Assembly: GCA_002278985.1 (NCBI GenBank)
Contig: NCJP01000029.1
Location: 1-10,666, forward strand
DNA from: Erythrobacter sp. 34-65-8
GTDB lineage: Bacteria > Pseudomonadota > Alphaproteobacteria > Sphingomonadales > Sphingomonadaceae
Direction of reading: 5' to 3'
Length of the DNA stretch: 10,666 nt
Positions 1 through 6,895 of the stretch are shown piece after piece. Each line of letters begins with the position of its first letter. Within the stretch, counting starts at the first letter, position 1. The notes beneath the pieces are model-generated. The model saw only the letters and a list, made by a program, of their open reading frames with translations. It was not told the DNA's origin and made no database searches. The position numbers and the translations under genes are program-made.

Positions 1-383
1 CTACGAAGCTGAAGAAGTCGGGCATTCGCAACGGAGCCGAAGTGGTTGCGGCGATTGAAGTCTCCAAGGCGATCGAGGCTGAAATGCTGACCTTCGAAAT
101 GCTGTTCGTGCTCGATACTCAGTCGATGGGCCGCTTGCTGCGCGATGTCGACAACGTCCAGCTGGTCACCGCTCTCAAGGGCCTGGAGGAGGCCGACCGC
201 GGGCCATTCTTCGCCGCCATGTCGAGCCGCGCTGCGGACGGCGTGCGCGACGAAATCGAGATGCTCAGCAAGGTCAAGCGCAAGGACGTGCTGGCCGCCC
301 AGAAGGCCGTGATCGAAATTGCACGCCGCCTGCGCGACGAAGGCGAGATCGCACTGGGGGCAGGCGATGGCGAATTTGTCTGA
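1..383 (+). CDS. fliG: Flagellar motor switch protein FliG, C-terminal part (5' end outside window)
   Basis: This is the rotor protein that turns stator force into rotation; it sits on the MS ring and contacts FliM and MotA. The open frame runs in from base 3 without a start, so only about the last 126 residues are visible and the FliF-binding N domain is missing. What remains is the FliG C domain: a FEMLFVLD stretch, then ALKG, AMSSRAAD, VRDE and an AQKAVIEIARRL helix. Aligned by eye with E. coli FliG, the torque-helix charges are kept: Lys264 (in ALKG), Arg281 (in SRAAD), Asp288, Glu in place of Asp289, and Lys in place of Arg297. The C-terminus ends in GDGEFV, like the E. coli GEDTYV tail. 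The last 17 bases overlap the start of fliH, which fits one operon. The family call is firm; the true start lies upstream of the window. Confidence 0.97.
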   Translation, partial: TKLKKSGIRNGAEVVAAIEVSKAIEAEMLTFEMLFVLDTQSMGRLLRDVDNVQLVTALKGLEEADRGPFFAAMSSRAADGVRDEIEMLSKVKRKDVLAAQKAVIEIARRLRDEGEIALGAGDGEFV

Positions 384-975
384 CCTGTGGCGGGACGAAA
401 CGCCGCACCCGGTGCCCGGCTGGATCGCCGCCCTCGGCCAGCCGCACGGATTTCGAGACGAGGTCCGCGCGCCGACTGTGCCGGAGCCGGTTGCAGAACC
501 GGATGAGCAGGACACCGTGGCGGCAGCTTTGGCCGAGGCCTATGCGCGAGGCGCGGAAGACGCGCGGGTGCAATGCCGGGAGGAACAGGAAGCCGCAGCG
601 GCAGCGCAGGGCCGGCTGGCGCTGGCCTTTGCGCGGCTTGATGCAGAGGCCGCGCTCGCCCTGCGGCAGGCCCTGGCGACAGCGGTTGCGACCCTGTGCG
701 AACAGGTGATCGAGCCTGCCCGGATTGACCGGGCAGCACTCGAGCAGCGTTGCGCAGACCTGGCGACGCAGTTGGGTGAGGCTGCGGCCCCGCTGGCGCT
801 CCAGCTCCATCCGGATGATCTTGCCTTGCTCTCGGCCGAAACTGTGGCGGGCTGGACCATCCGGCCCGATCCGGGCCTGCCGCGCGGGGCCTTGCGCCTT
901 GAAGGGCCGGACGGTGTCCTCGCCGATGGGCCGGAAGAATGGCGGCGGCTGATTGCCGAGGCGCTCGGCCAGTGA
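367..975 (+). CDS. fliH: Flagellar assembly protein FliH (export ATPase regulator)
   Basis: FliH is the cytoplasmic peripheral stalk of the flagellar export apparatus; it binds the ATPase FliI, restrains it and anchors it to the C ring through FliN. The ATG at 367 gives 202 residues beginning MANLSDLWRDE. The open frame reaches back to 319, but those 16 extra codons lie deep inside fliG and look unrelated, so the later start is preferred; it overlaps fliG by 17 bases and has a purine-rich GGGGGCAGGCG just before it. Visible signs are a proline-rich N-terminus, then an Ala/Glu/Arg-rich coiled coil (about residues 48-100), and the conserved C-terminal part with LHPDD and DPGLPRGALRLEG, typical of FliH/YscL. 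FliH is poorly conserved, so position between fliG and fliI supports the call. The stop codon overlaps the GTG start of fliI. Confidence 0.92.
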   Translation: MANLSDLWRDETPHPVPGWIAALGQPHGFRDEVRAPTVPEPVAEPDEQDTVAAALAEAYARGAEDARVQCREEQEAAAAAQGRLALAFARLDAEAALALRQALATAVATLCEQVIEPARIDRAALEQRCADLATQLGEAAAPLALQLHPDDLALLSAETVAGWTIRPDPGLPRGALRLEGPDGVLADGPEEWRRLIAEALGQ

Positions 976-2303
976 TCGGCCTGCTGGAGCGCGAGCTTGG
1001 GCGCATGGCCGCCAGCAAACTCGACCTCGCCCCGATGCGGCTGGGGCGGGTGGTGCGCTGCGATGGCGGGCTGATCGAGGTGGCCGGGTTGCCGGTGCCG
1101 GTCGGCACGCTGTGCCGCATCGCCGGAGATCATGATACGCCCGAAAGCACTGCCGAGGTGATCGGCTTCCGCGCCGGTCACAGCCTGATGATGTTGCTCG
1201 GCGACAGTGCCATGTTGCGCCCGGGTGCGCTGGTGCGCAGCGAAGGCAGTCCCGGCATGGTCCGGGTGGGCGAAGCCCTGCTCGGCCGTGCAGTCGATGG
1301 CAACGGCCGCCCGCTCGACGGGGGGCCGCGGCCACAGTGCGAGGCGCTCTGGCCGCTGGGCGGCAAGCGTGAAGGGGCGCTGGAGCGCGCCTCGGTGACG
1401 CAGCCGTTCGATTGCGGGGTGCGGGCGATTAATGCCCTGACGACGGTCGGGGTGGGTCAGCGGGTCGGCATCATGGCCGGTTCCGGGGTCGGCAAATCGG
1501 TCCTGATCGACATGATCGCCGAAGCGGGGCAGGCCGACGTGACCGTGATCGCCCTTGTGGGGGAGCGGGCGCGCGAAGTGTCCGATTTCGCCCGCCGCCA
1601 TCTGGCCGGGCCGCATGGATCGCGCACCGCGCTGGTCGCGGTTCCGGCCGATCATGCGCCCAACCTGCGCCTGCGCGGGGCACAATATGCCTGCGCGGTG
1701 GCAGAGCACTTTCGCGCCCAGGGGCTCAAGGTGCTCCTGATCCTCGACAGCCTGACGCGCCTTGCCCATGCCGCGCGGGAGATCGGTTTTCTGCTCGGCG
1801 AACCCGGCGCGGCGCGCGGCTATCCCCCGTCGGCCCTGGCGGCGGTTACCCGGCTGGTCGAGCGGGCGGGCAATTCAGCCGGCAGTGGCGGGTCCATTAC
1901 CGGCTTCTACACCGTGCTGGCCGATGGCGATGACCAGGCCGATCCGGTGGTCGATACGGCCCGCGCCATCCTCGACGGGCATCTGGTCCTGTCGCGGGAA
2001 CTGGCTCAGCAGGGACACTATCCCGCCATCGACATTCCCGCCTCATTGAGCCGGGTCATGGACGCCATTGCGGCACCGGAGCACCGCGCTGCCGCACGGG
2101 CGTTCCGGTCCCTGATGGCCAGCTGGCACGCCAACCGCGATCTGGTGATGATGGGGGCCTATCGTGCAGGGGCCGACCCGCAGCTTGACCGGGCGATGGC
2201 CCTGAAACCGGCGCTCGATGCCTTCCTCCAGCAGGAACCGCAGGAGCGGGCCGACCTGGCGGACAGCATCTGCCAGTTGCGGGCAATCATGGCCGATGCC
2301 TGA
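972..2303 (+). CDS. fliI: Flagellum-specific export ATPase FliI
   Basis: FliI is the hexameric ATPase, related to the F1 beta subunit, that prepares and delivers substrates to the flagellar export gate. The sequence shows the Walker A loop GSGVGKS (residues 170-176), the catalytic Glu in VGERAREV (Glu198), Walker B VLLILDSLTRLA with Asp259, the GYPPS loop, and the FliI-typical stretch from GGSITGFYTVLADGDDQ through ILDGHLVLSRELAQQGHYPA. Length is 443 residues, normal for FliI. I choose the GTG at 972, which sits in a GTGA overlap with the fliH stop and begins the usual N-terminal helix (reads IGLLERELG). An ATG at 939 would run deep into fliH, and the ATG at 1005 would cut the N-terminal helix. 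The gene overlaps fliJ by 8 bases. No catalytic residue appears to be lost. Confidence 0.97.
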   Translation: MIGLLERELGRMAASKLDLAPMRLGRVVRCDGGLIEVAGLPVPVGTLCRIAGDHDTPESTAEVIGFRAGHSLMMLLGDSAMLRPGALVRSEGSPGMVRVGEALLGRAVDGNGRPLDGGPRPQCEALWPLGGKREGALERASVTQPFDCGVRAINALTTVGVGQRVGIMAGSGVGKSVLIDMIAEAGQADVTVIALVGERAREVSDFARRHLAGPHGSRTALVAVPADHAPNLRLRGAQYACAVAEHFRAQGLKVLLILDSLTRLAHAAREIGFLLGEPGAARGYPPSALAAVTRLVERAGNSAGSGGSITGFYTVLADGDDQADPVVDTARAILDGHLVLSRELAQQGHYPAIDIPASLSRVMDAIAAPEHRAAARAFRSLMASWHANRDLVMMGAYRAGADPQLDRAMALKPALDAFLQQEPQERADLADSICQLRAIMADA

Positions 2304-2721
2304 CCTGCGGCGTTCCCGCAGGTTGCTGGCCCGGCTTGAACGGCTGCACGCGGTCGAGCGTCAGGAGGCCCTGGCCCGGCTGGCGGAGACACGCGCCGAG
2401 CAGCGCCGGATGGAGGACATCGCCTCCCGCAGCCGGATGCTGGCAGGCGGCGACGCGCTTGCGGGCGGCACGTTTGACGGCGCCGGGCTGGCCGCTGCGC
2501 TGGCCTTCCAGGCCCGCCTGACCAGTCTAGTGAGCGATGCGCGGCGGATGGGCGAGCGTGCCAGCGCGGCGGAAACGGTGGCCCGCGCCGGTTTTGCCGA
2601 GGCTGACCGCCGCCTCGAACGGGTCCGCGAACGCCGTCAACACGCCGATCGCAAGGCCGATGAACAGCAAATGGCACGGAGCTTGCTCGATAGCAGTCAG
2701 AAACCACGGGGGCTCTTCTGA
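2296..2721 (+). CDS. fliJ: Flagellar export protein FliJ
   Basis: FliJ is a small cytoplasmic coiled-coil protein that inserts into the FliI hexamer like the gamma subunit of F1 and links it to FlhA; it also cycles export chaperones. The ATG at 2296 gives 141 residues starting MPDLRRSRRLLARLERLH and overlaps the fliI stop by 8 bases. An open frame reaches back to 2218, but that part lies inside fliI. Nearly the whole protein is charged, helical and rich in Ala, Arg and Glu, with heptad-like spacing and no glycine-rich core except around residues 53-67 (AGGDALAGGTFDGAG), which may be a turn between two helices. That is the expected FliJ hairpin. The sequence itself is weakly conserved, so the assignment rests on size, coiled-coil character and position directly after fliI. 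Its 3' end also carries a sigma-54 promoter match (2672-2687). Confidence 0.88.
   Translation: MPDLRRSRRLLARLERLHAVERQEALARLAETRAEQRRMEDIASRSRMLAGGDALAGGTFDGAGLAAALAFQARLTSLVSDARRMGERASAAETVARAGFAEADRRLERVRERRQHADRKADEQQMARSLLDSSQKPRGLF
2672..2687 (+). promoter_or_regulatory. Predicted sigma-54 (RpoN) promoter, -24/-12 element before fliK
   Basis: The sequence TGGCACG-GAGC-TTGCT matches the sigma-54 consensus TGGCACG-N4-TTGCW at every defined base. The invariant GG (2673-2674) and GC (2685-2686) are separated by exactly 10 bases. Transcription would start about 12 bases beyond the -12 element, near 2697-2698, giving a leader of roughly 23 bases that still contains the GGGGG (2708-2712) ahead of the fliK ATG at 2721. 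It lies in the coding end of fliJ, so it must also serve as codons. Many alphaproteobacteria transcribe later flagellar genes from sigma-54 promoters with an NtrC-type activator such as FlbD; that activator and its binding site are not visible here. No other equally good match was seen on either strand. Confidence 0.7.
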
Positions 2722-3776
2722 TGTATTTGCTCAATCTGCCTGTCCTAGCGCCAGCCCCGCCCGCCCAGCCGGTGCAAGCACCTGCCATGTCTGTGGAGGG
2801 GCCGCAAAAGGCCTTTCCAGAGCTGCTGGCCGCGCTTTTTGAGCATGTTTCCCCGCTCATGGCATCGATGCCCATGGATGCGCAGATGCCTGTGGCCGAT
2901 CAGGCCGGCAGCGAATTGCCGGATGCGGCAGAGCCGACCGGCAAGGATTTGCCGGATGAGGCAAACGTGACAGCAGATCTTGCGGCCTTCAATCCGGTTT
3001 TCGCGCTTCTGACCCCGCTTCAATCAGCGCTGGACCCCGCCATCGAGCCCGTAGCGCAAGCTCCGCTTCCGGGGGCGCCTGCGCCCTTCATGGCGAAGGC
3101 TTCGCCTGCTGCAGAAGCGCAGCCTGCTGAAGCGCAGCTTTTGCCGGAAGACGATCACCAGCCCGATAGCGAAACTCCGGTCAGGCCGATGGCTGCGCCC
3201 GTGGGTGCCCTTCCAGCTGTGGAAGCAGCGCCGGTTCCCGTAAGGGTGGTCGAGGCGCTGGCGATAGCTGCACCGGTGCGGGAATCGCCTGTATCATCTG
3301 TGCCGGTCCAATCGCCTGCGCCCCAGCCTCAGCCGACTGCTGGCACCCAGCTGGAGCAACTGGTCGAAGCACTCGCCCAGGCGCGCGAAGCCGGCAAAGG
3401 TGCGCGGGGCGACCTGACCTTGCGCCATGCCGAATTCGGTGCCGTGGCGATCCGGATCGACCAGCTCGACGGCGATATGCGGGCTACGGTTTCCGGGCGC
3501 GATCCGGGCCTGGCCCCGGCCATGATTGCCGCGCTCGCCGACAGGGCTTCGGCCGGTCCCGGCGAACAGCACCAGCGCGGCCAAGAGGCCAGCCAGCGCG
3601 GCAGCGAACAGGGCAGCGGCTCGGCGCAGGCCGGGCAGGCCGATACCGGCAGCTCTGGCCGGCGCGGCACCCCGTCACACATGCGCCCAGGCCAGCCCTT
3701 CGGCGAACCGCCAGCCTCAGCTGACGGCAGCGACAGCGCAGCAGAAACCCGCGAGCGGCAGGGCCGCTTCGCCTGA
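2721..3776 (+). CDS. fliK: Flagellar hook-length control protein FliK
   Basis: FliK is a secreted molecular ruler that measures the hook and, through its C-terminal domain, makes FlhB switch export from hook to filament substrates. The 351-residue product starts at the ATG overlapping the fliJ stop (TGATG). Residues 1 to about 205 are low-complexity, rich in Ala, Pro, Glu and Gln, as expected of the unfolded ruler part; it includes a small imperfect repeat (ELPDAAEPTGKDLPDEAN). Residues from about 228 (GARGDLTLRHAEFGAVAIRI, then a stretch ending AALADRA) resemble the Flg_hook domain core, but it is short. The last 70 or so residues are Gln/Gly/Ser-rich and hydrophilic, also usual for FliK tails. 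Third-codon positions in the first 600 bases look less GC-biased than in neighbouring genes. Recognition depends on the Flg_hook core plus position. Confidence 0.85.
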   Translation: MYLLNLPVLAPAPPAQPVQAPAMSVEGPQKAFPELLAALFEHVSPLMASMPMDAQMPVADQAGSELPDAAEPTGKDLPDEANVTADLAAFNPVFALLTPLQSALDPAIEPVAQAPLPGAPAPFMAKASPAAEAQPAEAQLLPEDDHQPDSETPVRPMAAPVGALPAVEAAPVPVRVVEALAIAAPVRESPVSSVPVQSPAPQPQPTAGTQLEQLVEALAQAREAGKGARGDLTLRHAEFGAVAIRIDQLDGDMRATVSGRDPGLAPAMIAALADRASAGPGEQHQRGQEASQRGSEQGSGSAQAGQADTGSSGRRGTPSHMRPGQPFGEPPASADGSDSAAETRERQGRFA

Positions 3777-3807
3777 TTGATCCCTCCAATTGCAAGGATG
3801 AACAGCA

Positions 3808-4392
3808 ATGGCCAAGGCCAAGGCAAACGATGAACAACCCGCCAAGTCGGGCGGCAAGATGAAGCTGGTGATGATCGCGGTTGCCATGCTCGCGGTGGGT
3901 GCGGGCGGGGCGTATGGTGCCTTTGCCATGGGGCTGCTGGGCGGCCACGTCGACGCCGGGCCCGATCTGCCCCGCCCGGTCGCCAAGGGGGGCGAGGATC
4001 CCTACGCGCCGCCTGCCGATACCAAGGGCAAGGATGCCGGTGTCGAGCCGGTCTATGGCGAAGGGGGCAGTGAATACCGCCGCCTCTATTACAGCTTCGA
4101 GGAAGGCTTCACCTCCAACCTCAAGGATTCGACCGGGCTGGTCCAGCTTACACTGGCTGTTTCCACCACATATGACGGGCGCGTGCTCCAGTGGCTCAAG
4201 CGGCACGAGCTGGCGATCCGTTCGGCGGTGCTGGTTGAACTGGCTTCCACGCCGGAGGAAGATGCCTTCACGGAGCCCGGCAAGAAGCGGCTTCAGGAAC
4301 GGCTCGTCAAGGCGATCAACCGCGTCCTGACCGAACAGGAAGGTTTCGGCGGTGTCGATGCGGTCCACTTCCGCTCGTATCTCGTCCAGTGA
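3808..4392 (+). CDS. fliL: Flagellar basal body-associated protein FliL
   Basis: FliL is a single-pass inner-membrane protein whose periplasmic domain forms a ring around the stator and supports torque. The 194-residue product has a short basic cytoplasmic start (MAKAKANDEQ), one membrane helix at about residues 19-41 (VMIAVAMLAVGAGGAYGAFA), a Pro/Gly/Asp-rich linker, and then the periplasmic domain (from about residue 90), which contains YYSFEEGFTSNLKDS, LVQLTLAVSTTYD and a helix LQERLVKAINRVL, ending VHFRSYLVQ. This matches the FliL fold with its beta strand-rich core and a C-terminal strand. The ATG at 3808 is preceded by AAGGA (3794-3798). A 31-base gap separates it from fliK, the largest gap in the window, without a visible terminator or promoter. 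Its stop overlaps the GTG start of fliM. Confidence 0.95.
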   Translation: MAKAKANDEQPAKSGGKMKLVMIAVAMLAVGAGGAYGAFAMGLLGGHVDAGPDLPRPVAKGGEDPYAPPADTKGKDAGVEPVYGEGGSEYRRLYYSFEEGFTSNLKDSTGLVQLTLAVSTTYDGRVLQWLKRHELAIRSAVLVELASTPEEDAFTEPGKKRLQERLVKAINRVLTEQEGFGGVDAVHFRSYLVQ

Positions 4393-5279
4393 AGGCGCAG
4401 CACGACTTTGTCGCGGAGGGCCGCGCGGCGCAGCATTGCGCCGAATTGCTCGGCCGGGCGCAGGCGCCGTTCGACATGGCGGCGGCGAGTGCCGAGTTCG
4501 CGGCTGAACTGGCGCTGTCCCTGCCAGAGCGGTTGCAGGCATTGCTCGCCGGGCCACGGGTCATGGTTTCCGACTGGCCGGCCGAAGCCATGGCCGCCGG
4601 CGAACTGGCCAGTAACTGGTCGACGCCATCGATCCATTTTTCCGTTGCCCTGGGCCGGAATGCGCCGCGCTTTGTCATCTCGTTCGATAACGCCGCCGCG
4701 CTGTCACTGACCGACCGCCTGTTTGGCGGGCGCGGCGGGCGGCAGGACGATGTTCCCAGAGCCTTGCCCAATTCGGCGGTGCTGTCGGTCGAGCGGCTGG
4801 TCTGCGCCGTAGCCGAGACCCTGGCGCGGCTGTGCGGGCAGGAAGGGGAAGCGCCGCTGATCGCTTCGCAAGCCGCCTTCCGCAGGTTGGGCGTGTTCCG
4901 CCGCAACGAACGCTGCCTGAGCTGGAGCTTTACGGTGGAGCAGCAGGCGCAGGACCCGTGGAGCCTGCGCCTCGCAGTGCCGGAAGCCGCCATGCGTGCC
5001 GTGCTGGAATCCCACGCCGGGGGTAGTGCCGCACCGGCACCCGCAACGATGCGCGGGCCGAATGCCGAACCGTTCGGTGCGATCCCGCTCCCGCTCACCG
5101 CGGTGCTGGCAGAGCTGCGTCTGCCGCTCGCCCAGCTGGCTGCGCTCCAGCCGGGGCAGTGCATTCCTCTTTCCATCCGCCGCGAGGTTCCGCTCGCAAT
5201 CGGCCAGCGCATCATTGCGGCGGGTACGGTCGGCACGCTCGACGAGCGGGTCGCGCTGCGCCTGACGCAGATCAACTGA
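4389..5279 (+). CDS. fliM: Flagellar motor switch protein FliM (N-terminally short)
   Basis: FliM is the middle C-ring protein; it binds FliG above and FliN below, and normally receives phospho-CheY. The 296-residue product has the CheC-like middle domain with the FliG-contact loop FGGRGGR (residues 112-118, the GGXG motif), preceded by FVISFDNAAALSLTDR, and a C-terminal SpoA/FliN-like domain (about residues 231-295, AIPLPLTAVLAELRLPLAQL to RLTQIN). The start is a GTG at 4389 in a GTGA overlap with fliL. Canonical FliM is about 330 residues and opens with a conserved peptide of the type LSQ-EIDALL that binds CheY-P; none is present here, nor in the codons just upstream in the same frame. The protein is divergent from enteric FliM, but domain order and its place between fliL and fliN make the call firm. 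Confidence 0.92.
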   Translation: MKAQHDFVAEGRAAQHCAELLGRAQAPFDMAAASAEFAAELALSLPERLQALLAGPRVMVSDWPAEAMAAGELASNWSTPSIHFSVALGRNAPRFVISFDNAAALSLTDRLFGGRGGRQDDVPRALPNSAVLSVERLVCAVAETLARLCGQEGEAPLIASQAAFRRLGVFRRNERCLSWSFTVEQQAQDPWSLRLAVPEAAMRAVLESHAGGSAAPAPATMRGPNAEPFGAIPLPLTAVLAELRLPLAQLAALQPGQCIPLSIRREVPLAIGQRIIAAGTVGTLDERVALRLTQIN

Positions 5280-5294
5280 TCAAGGAGACCTGAC

Positions 5295-5579
5295 ATGACA
5301 AACCATCCGGCCGATCTCGGCCTCATCGGCGAGGTCACCGTGAGCCTGAGCGTGGAGCTCGGGCGGACCGAGCTGGCCCTGCGCGAGGTGATGGCCCTGG
5401 GGCAGGATTCGGTGGTGGCGCTCGACCGCCTTACCGACGAGCCGCTCGACGTGCTGGTCAACGGCCGCCTCATCGCCAAGGCGGAAATCGTGGCGGAGAA
5501 CAACCGGTTTGCCCTGCGGATCGTGGAGCTGATTGGGGGCCGACGCGCCACCGATGCGCCGGTGTCGGAGGCTGCGTGA
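5295..5579 (+). CDS. fliN: Flagellar motor switch protein FliN
   Basis: FliN forms the lower C-ring with FliM and docks the FliH-FliI complex. The 94-residue product is almost entirely one SpoA (surface presentation of antigens) domain, about residues 9-82: IGEVTVSLSVELGRTELALR, a MALGQDSVVALDR strand, then LDVLVNGRLIAKAEIV and RFALRIVELI. These match the FliN pattern in which VNG-LIA-GEVV is the most conserved part. It lacks the longer acidic N-terminus of enteric FliN but is otherwise complete. The start is well set by AAGGAG (5282-5287), 7 bases before the ATG, the strongest ribosome site in the window, which fits the need for many FliN copies per motor. A 15-base gap separates it from fliM. 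The stop overlaps the fliO start. Confidence 0.96.
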   Translation: MTNHPADLGLIGEVTVSLSVELGRTELALREVMALGQDSVVALDRLTDEPLDVLVNGRLIAKAEIVAENNRFALRIVELIGGRRATDAPVSEAA

Positions 5580-5854
5580 TGGGCTGGTATCTTGCCAAGA
5601 TGCTGCTGCTGGTGCCGCTGCTGGGCCTGATGATCTGGGGCAGCCTGAAACTGACCCAGCGGGTCCAGCAGAAACTGACCGGCGCCAATGCGGGGCGTGT
5701 GCAACGGGCACGGCTGGTTGAAACCACCTTCCTCGGCCCCGGCCTGAAACTGGCGGTGGTGGAGTTTCGCGGGCGGGAAATCCTGCTCGGCTGCACACGC
5801 AACGGGCTGACCCGGCTGGCGGATGTGCCGACCTCTGAGGAGCACGGGCAATGA
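5579..5854 (+). CDS. fliO: Flagellar biosynthetic protein FliO
   Basis: FliO is a small membrane protein that helps assemble the FliP ring of the export gate and is not part of the finished channel. The 91-residue product has one N-terminal membrane helix (about residues 4-22, [19 protein letters not shown]) and then a basic cytoplasmic domain with [20 protein letters not shown] and [19 protein letters not shown], the usual FliO pattern of a short beta-rich domain ending in a leucine-rich ILLG motif. The ATG at 5579 overlaps the last base of the fliN stop; a GTG three bases earlier (5576, GTGA overlap) is an equal alternative adding one residue. The gene ends in an ATGA overlap with fliP. FliO is weakly conserved, and position before fliP strengthens the call. 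Confidence 0.9.
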   Translation: MGWYLAKMLLLVPLLGLMIWGSLKLTQRVQQKLTGANAGRVQRARLVETTFLGPGLKLAVVEFRGREILLGCTRNGLTRLADVPTSEEHGQ

Positions 5855-6609
5855 TCGTCCGGCTCGTGATCCTGCTTGGCGTGATCGCCGCGCTGGCCCT
5901 GCCCGATGCGGCACTGGCCCAACCGGGTTTGGGCGGGGCGCTCGACCGGGCGCTGGCAGCCTCGCCCACCAGCGATGCAACGCCGCTATCGCTGTCGCTG
6001 CAGATCTTGCTGCTGATGGGGCTGCTCACGCTGCTCCCGGCGATCGTGCTGATGATGACCAGCTTTACCCGCATCCTGATCGTGCTCTCGATCCTGCGGC
6101 AGGCGCTGGGATTACAGCAGAGCCCGCCCAACCAGGTGCTGATCGGGCTGGCCCTGTTTCTCTCGCTGTTCGTCATGGCCCCCACCCTCGCGCAGGTGAA
6201 CGCGCTGGCGATCGAGCCTTATGCCGCAGGTTCCCTTTCGGGCGAGCAGGCCATCGCTGCAGCAGCCGAGCCGTTCCATGCCTTCATGATGAGCCAGACG
6301 CGCGAGACCAACCTCGCCATGTTCGCCGACATCGCCGGTGCGGGATCCTTCGCCAGCCCTGACGACGTGCCGTTTTCCATCCTGCTGCCGGCGTTCGTGA
6401 CCAGCGAGCTGGAAACCGCGTTCCAGATCGGTTTCATGCTGTTCCTGCCCTTCCTGGTGATCGACCTGGTGGTCGCCAGCGTGCTGATGAGCCTGGGCAT
6501 GATGATGCTCTCGCCCTCGATCGTCTCCCTCCCGTTCAAGCTGCTCCTGTTCGTGCTGGTCGATGGCTGGGCGTTGCTGATGGGCAGCCTCGCGATGAGT
6601 TTCGGGTGA
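5851..6609 (+). CDS. fliP: Flagellar export gate protein FliP
   Basis: FliP forms the pentameric core of the FliPQR export gate in the inner membrane, through which all axial proteins leave. The 252-residue product starts with a cleavable signal peptide (residues 1-23, hydrophobic core [12 protein letters not shown], probable cut after DAALA before QPG), unusual for an inner-membrane protein but characteristic of FliP. Conserved blocks follow: [19 protein letters not shown] (residues 69-87), [39 protein letters not shown] and [20 protein letters not shown], then MGMMMLSP-like and [13 protein letters not shown]. All are close to the family consensus. The start ATG overlaps the fliO stop (ATGA) and has GAGGAG (5837-5842) upstream. 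Length and motifs are complete, with four predicted mature membrane helices. Confidence 0.98.
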   Translation: MIVRLVILLGVIAALALPDAALAQPGLGGALDRALAASPTSDATPLSLSLQILLLMGLLTLLPAIVLMMTSFTRILIVLSILRQALGLQQSPPNQVLIGLALFLSLFVMAPTLAQVNALAIEPYAAGSLSGEQAIAAAAEPFHAFMMSQTRETNLAMFADIAGAGSFASPDDVPFSILLPAFVTSELETAFQIGFMLFLPFLVIDLVVASVLMSLGMMMLSPSIVSLPFKLLLFVLVDGWALLMGSLAMSFG

Positions 6610-6622
6610 GGGGGCACAGGCG

Positions 6623-6895
6623 ATGAACGACGACGCCTCGCTGCTCGGCCTGATCGACCAGATGCTGTGGACCACGGCGCTGATTGCCGGTCCGATCCTG
6701 CTTGCTGCGCTGGCTGTCGGTCTGGTGGTCGGGATCATCCAGGCCGCCACCTCGGTCAACGAACAGACGCTCACCTTTGTCCCCAAGCTGGCAATCATCG
6801 CGCTGGTCATGGTGCTCATGGGCGGGTCGATGATGGCCCTTCTGAGCGACTTCCTGCGTGAAATCTTCGCCCAGATCGGCACCCTGGCGCGCTGA
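6623..6895 (+). CDS. fliQ: Flagellar export gate protein FliQ
   Basis: FliQ is a small two-helix membrane protein; four copies wrap around the FliP-FliR core of the export gate. The 90-residue product has two membrane helices, about residues 16-38 (ALIAGPILLAALAVGLVVGI) and about 55-75 (AIIALVMVLMGGSMMALLSD), joined by the highly conserved loop IQAATSVNEQTLTFVPK. Length equals the family norm of about 89 residues. The ATG lies 13 bases after the fliP stop, with a G-rich stretch (GAGGGGGCACAGGCG) as ribosome site. Its stop shares one base with the fliR start, consistent with coupled synthesis of gate subunits. Confidence 0.98.
   Translation: MNDDASLLGLIDQMLWTTALIAGPILLAALAVGLVVGIIQAATSVNEQTLTFVPKLAIIALVMVLMGGSMMALLSDFLREIFAQIGTLAR

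Noticed and set aside
2124..2139. TGGCACG-N4-CCGC inside fliI as a sigma-54 promoter for fliJ
   Set aside because: The spacing is right but the -12 element is CCGC instead of TTGC, and fliJ is coupled to fliI by an 8-base overlap.
2915..2963. Imperfect 16-base direct repeat (TTGCCGGATGNGGCA) in fliK
   Set aside because: Only two copies, within low-complexity coding sequence; it reads as a repeated Leu-Pro-Asp-Ala/Glu peptide, not as a CRISPR or regulatory repeat.
3777..3807. Gap between fliK and fliL as a promoter region
   Set aside because: Only 31 bases long; contains TTGCA but no GG 12 bases upstream and no -35/-10-like pair; it holds just the fliL ribosome site.
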